Below, one piece after another: positions 62,096 through 64,000 of a DNA stretch of 64,000 nt. Under the pieces are notes generated by a model. That model was not told the origin of the DNA. It searched no databases and worked only from the letters and a program-made list of their open reading frames with translations. Each line of letters starts with the position of its first letter. Within the stretch, counting starts at the first letter, position 1. A program made the position numbers and the translations under genes. This DNA is from Cohnella sp. OV330 (GTDB lineage Bacteria > Bacillota > Bacilli > Paenibacillales > Paenibacillaceae): assembly GCF_900112065.1 (NCBI RefSeq), contig NZ_FOKE01000009.1:226672-290671 (forward strand), given 5' to 3'.

Positions 62096-62135
62096 GAGAT
62101 AACTGCATTTCTGCAGTTATCTCATTCCCTTTTTT
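62096..62135 (+). terminator. Perfect hairpin with T-run between argG and argH
   Basis: A perfect 12-bp stem (62096-62107 with 62112-62123) with a 4-base loop, then six T starting 6 bases later (62130-62135). It looks like an intrinsic terminator but also is the first member of the hairpin-repeat family at 62154-62281. Confidence 0.6.
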
Positions 62136-62153
62136 AGCCGAAGAATGAATAGA

Positions 62154-62281
62154 TGCAAATATGCAGTTATTTGACCGGATATCCACGCATTTGCGGAGTA
62201 AGTGGTGAATTAGCTGCACATTTGCAGTTAATTGACGATCTGCTTCGTCACACTGCTCATTTAGCTGCATATTTGCAGTTA
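62154..62281 (+). repeat. Cluster of short hairpin repeats TARCTGCA-N4-TGCAGTTA
   Basis: Three further copies of the core seen at 62099-62120: 62154-62170 (left arm degenerate), 62211-62230 and 62262-62281. Arms are conserved while the 4-base loops differ (AATA, CATT, TATT; TTTC in the first copy). Centres are spaced about 50 to 60 bases apart. The 61990-62405 gap holds only this and the 9-bp repeat. Confidence 0.85.
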
Positions 62282-62405
62282 TTCGCAAAAGAGGCACAGA
62301 TCGCGAGGCTGTCGGACAAGCAAGCATCAGCAACCGCCGCCGGCTTAACCGCATCAAGCGACGAAAAGGGCAGCACGGAATTTGAGAGAGGGGCTAACTA
62401 GCGTC

Positions 62406-63821
<1,416 letters not shown>

Positions 63822-63892
63822 GCTTAGCGGCAGACGAGTCGCGAAAGCGAGCCTAGCTATAACTTTCGACCGGCCGATACGCAGCATCGTTT

Positions 63893-63942
63893 CCCGTCAA
63901 TGTCGGCGCCCTCGGAGGCGCAGCGTTGGCGGGTCTTTTTTT
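63893..63942 (+). terminator. Intrinsic terminator of the arginine operon
   Basis: Outer stem CCCGTCAA (63893-63900) with TTGGCGGG (63926-63933), inner stem GCGCC/GGCGC (63906-63910 with 63917-63921), followed by TC and seven T. The last 58 bases of the window show nothing further. Confidence 0.88.
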
Positions 63943-64000
63943 GCATGGAACTTCTGGCCGCTTGGATTCAACCGCTTTGCGACTGCAGTTGCTGTGCGGC

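Noticed and set aside
62153..62401. Small open frame of 82 codons between argG and argH
   Set aside because: It runs through the hairpin repeats and encodes repeated LQL fragments caused by them; no ribosome binding site.

Overview
The window is a low-GC-phylum (Bacillota) chromosome segment whose own GC content is high. Gene order and protein style point to the Paenibacillaceae (Paenibacillus/Cohnella type): an SLH-domain surface protein, a comFA-comFC-yvyF-flgM-flgN-flgK-flgL-yviE-fliW-csrA-hag-flaG-fliD-fliS-fliT flagellar block, then hpf-secA-prfB as in Bacillus, many TTG/GTG starts and strong AGGAGG ribosome binding sites. Every supported gene is on the + strand. Genus assignment is inference from gene content only.

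Layout. 1-3.8 kb: the 3' end of an SLH protein, a membrane-anchored thioredoxin, an SLC1-type (TcyP-like) symporter and a small hypothetical. 3.8-7.1 kb: a possible terminated leader or small RNA, then comFA and comFC; comFC seems to carry a frameshift near its start. 7.2-16.1 kb: late flagellar genes under sigma-D-type promoters (flgM, hag, flaG), with FliW-CsrA control of hag visible as a GGA-loop hairpin in the hag leader. 

16.3-47.1 kb: a glycan island of about 31 kb inserted between fliT and the csp/hpf/secA block. It starts with a Maf-type flagellin glycosyltransferase. It holds an almost complete pseudaminic acid pathway (pseB, pseI, pseF, pseG, pseC; no obvious pseH), a second AT-rich nonulosonate cassette resembling legionaminic acid synthesis (NeuD-like, NeuB-like, CBS-aminotransferase fusion, NeuA-like), a CDP-alcohol/phospho-alditol module, a Gfo/Idh-methyltransferase-acyltransferase-aminotransferase amino-sugar cassette, an ATP-grasp/HAD pair and several glycosyltransferases. 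Four of the transferases share an unusual appended Rossmann-like domain. Its position and the Maf gene suggest that the main target is the short, Ser/Thr-rich flagellin made by hag.

47.2-54.9 kb: housekeeping genes: cold-shock protein, long-form hpf, a metallo-beta-lactamase-fold protein, secA, prfB with the classical +1 programmed frameshift, and a YitT-family membrane protein. 55.0-63.9 kb: the arginine operon argCJBDFGH, with a promoter overlapped by tandem ARG-box-like operators, a strong leader hairpin and a second promoter. Between argG and argH lies a 9-bp tandem repeat followed by a family of four short hairpin repeats. The operon ends in a clear intrinsic terminator.
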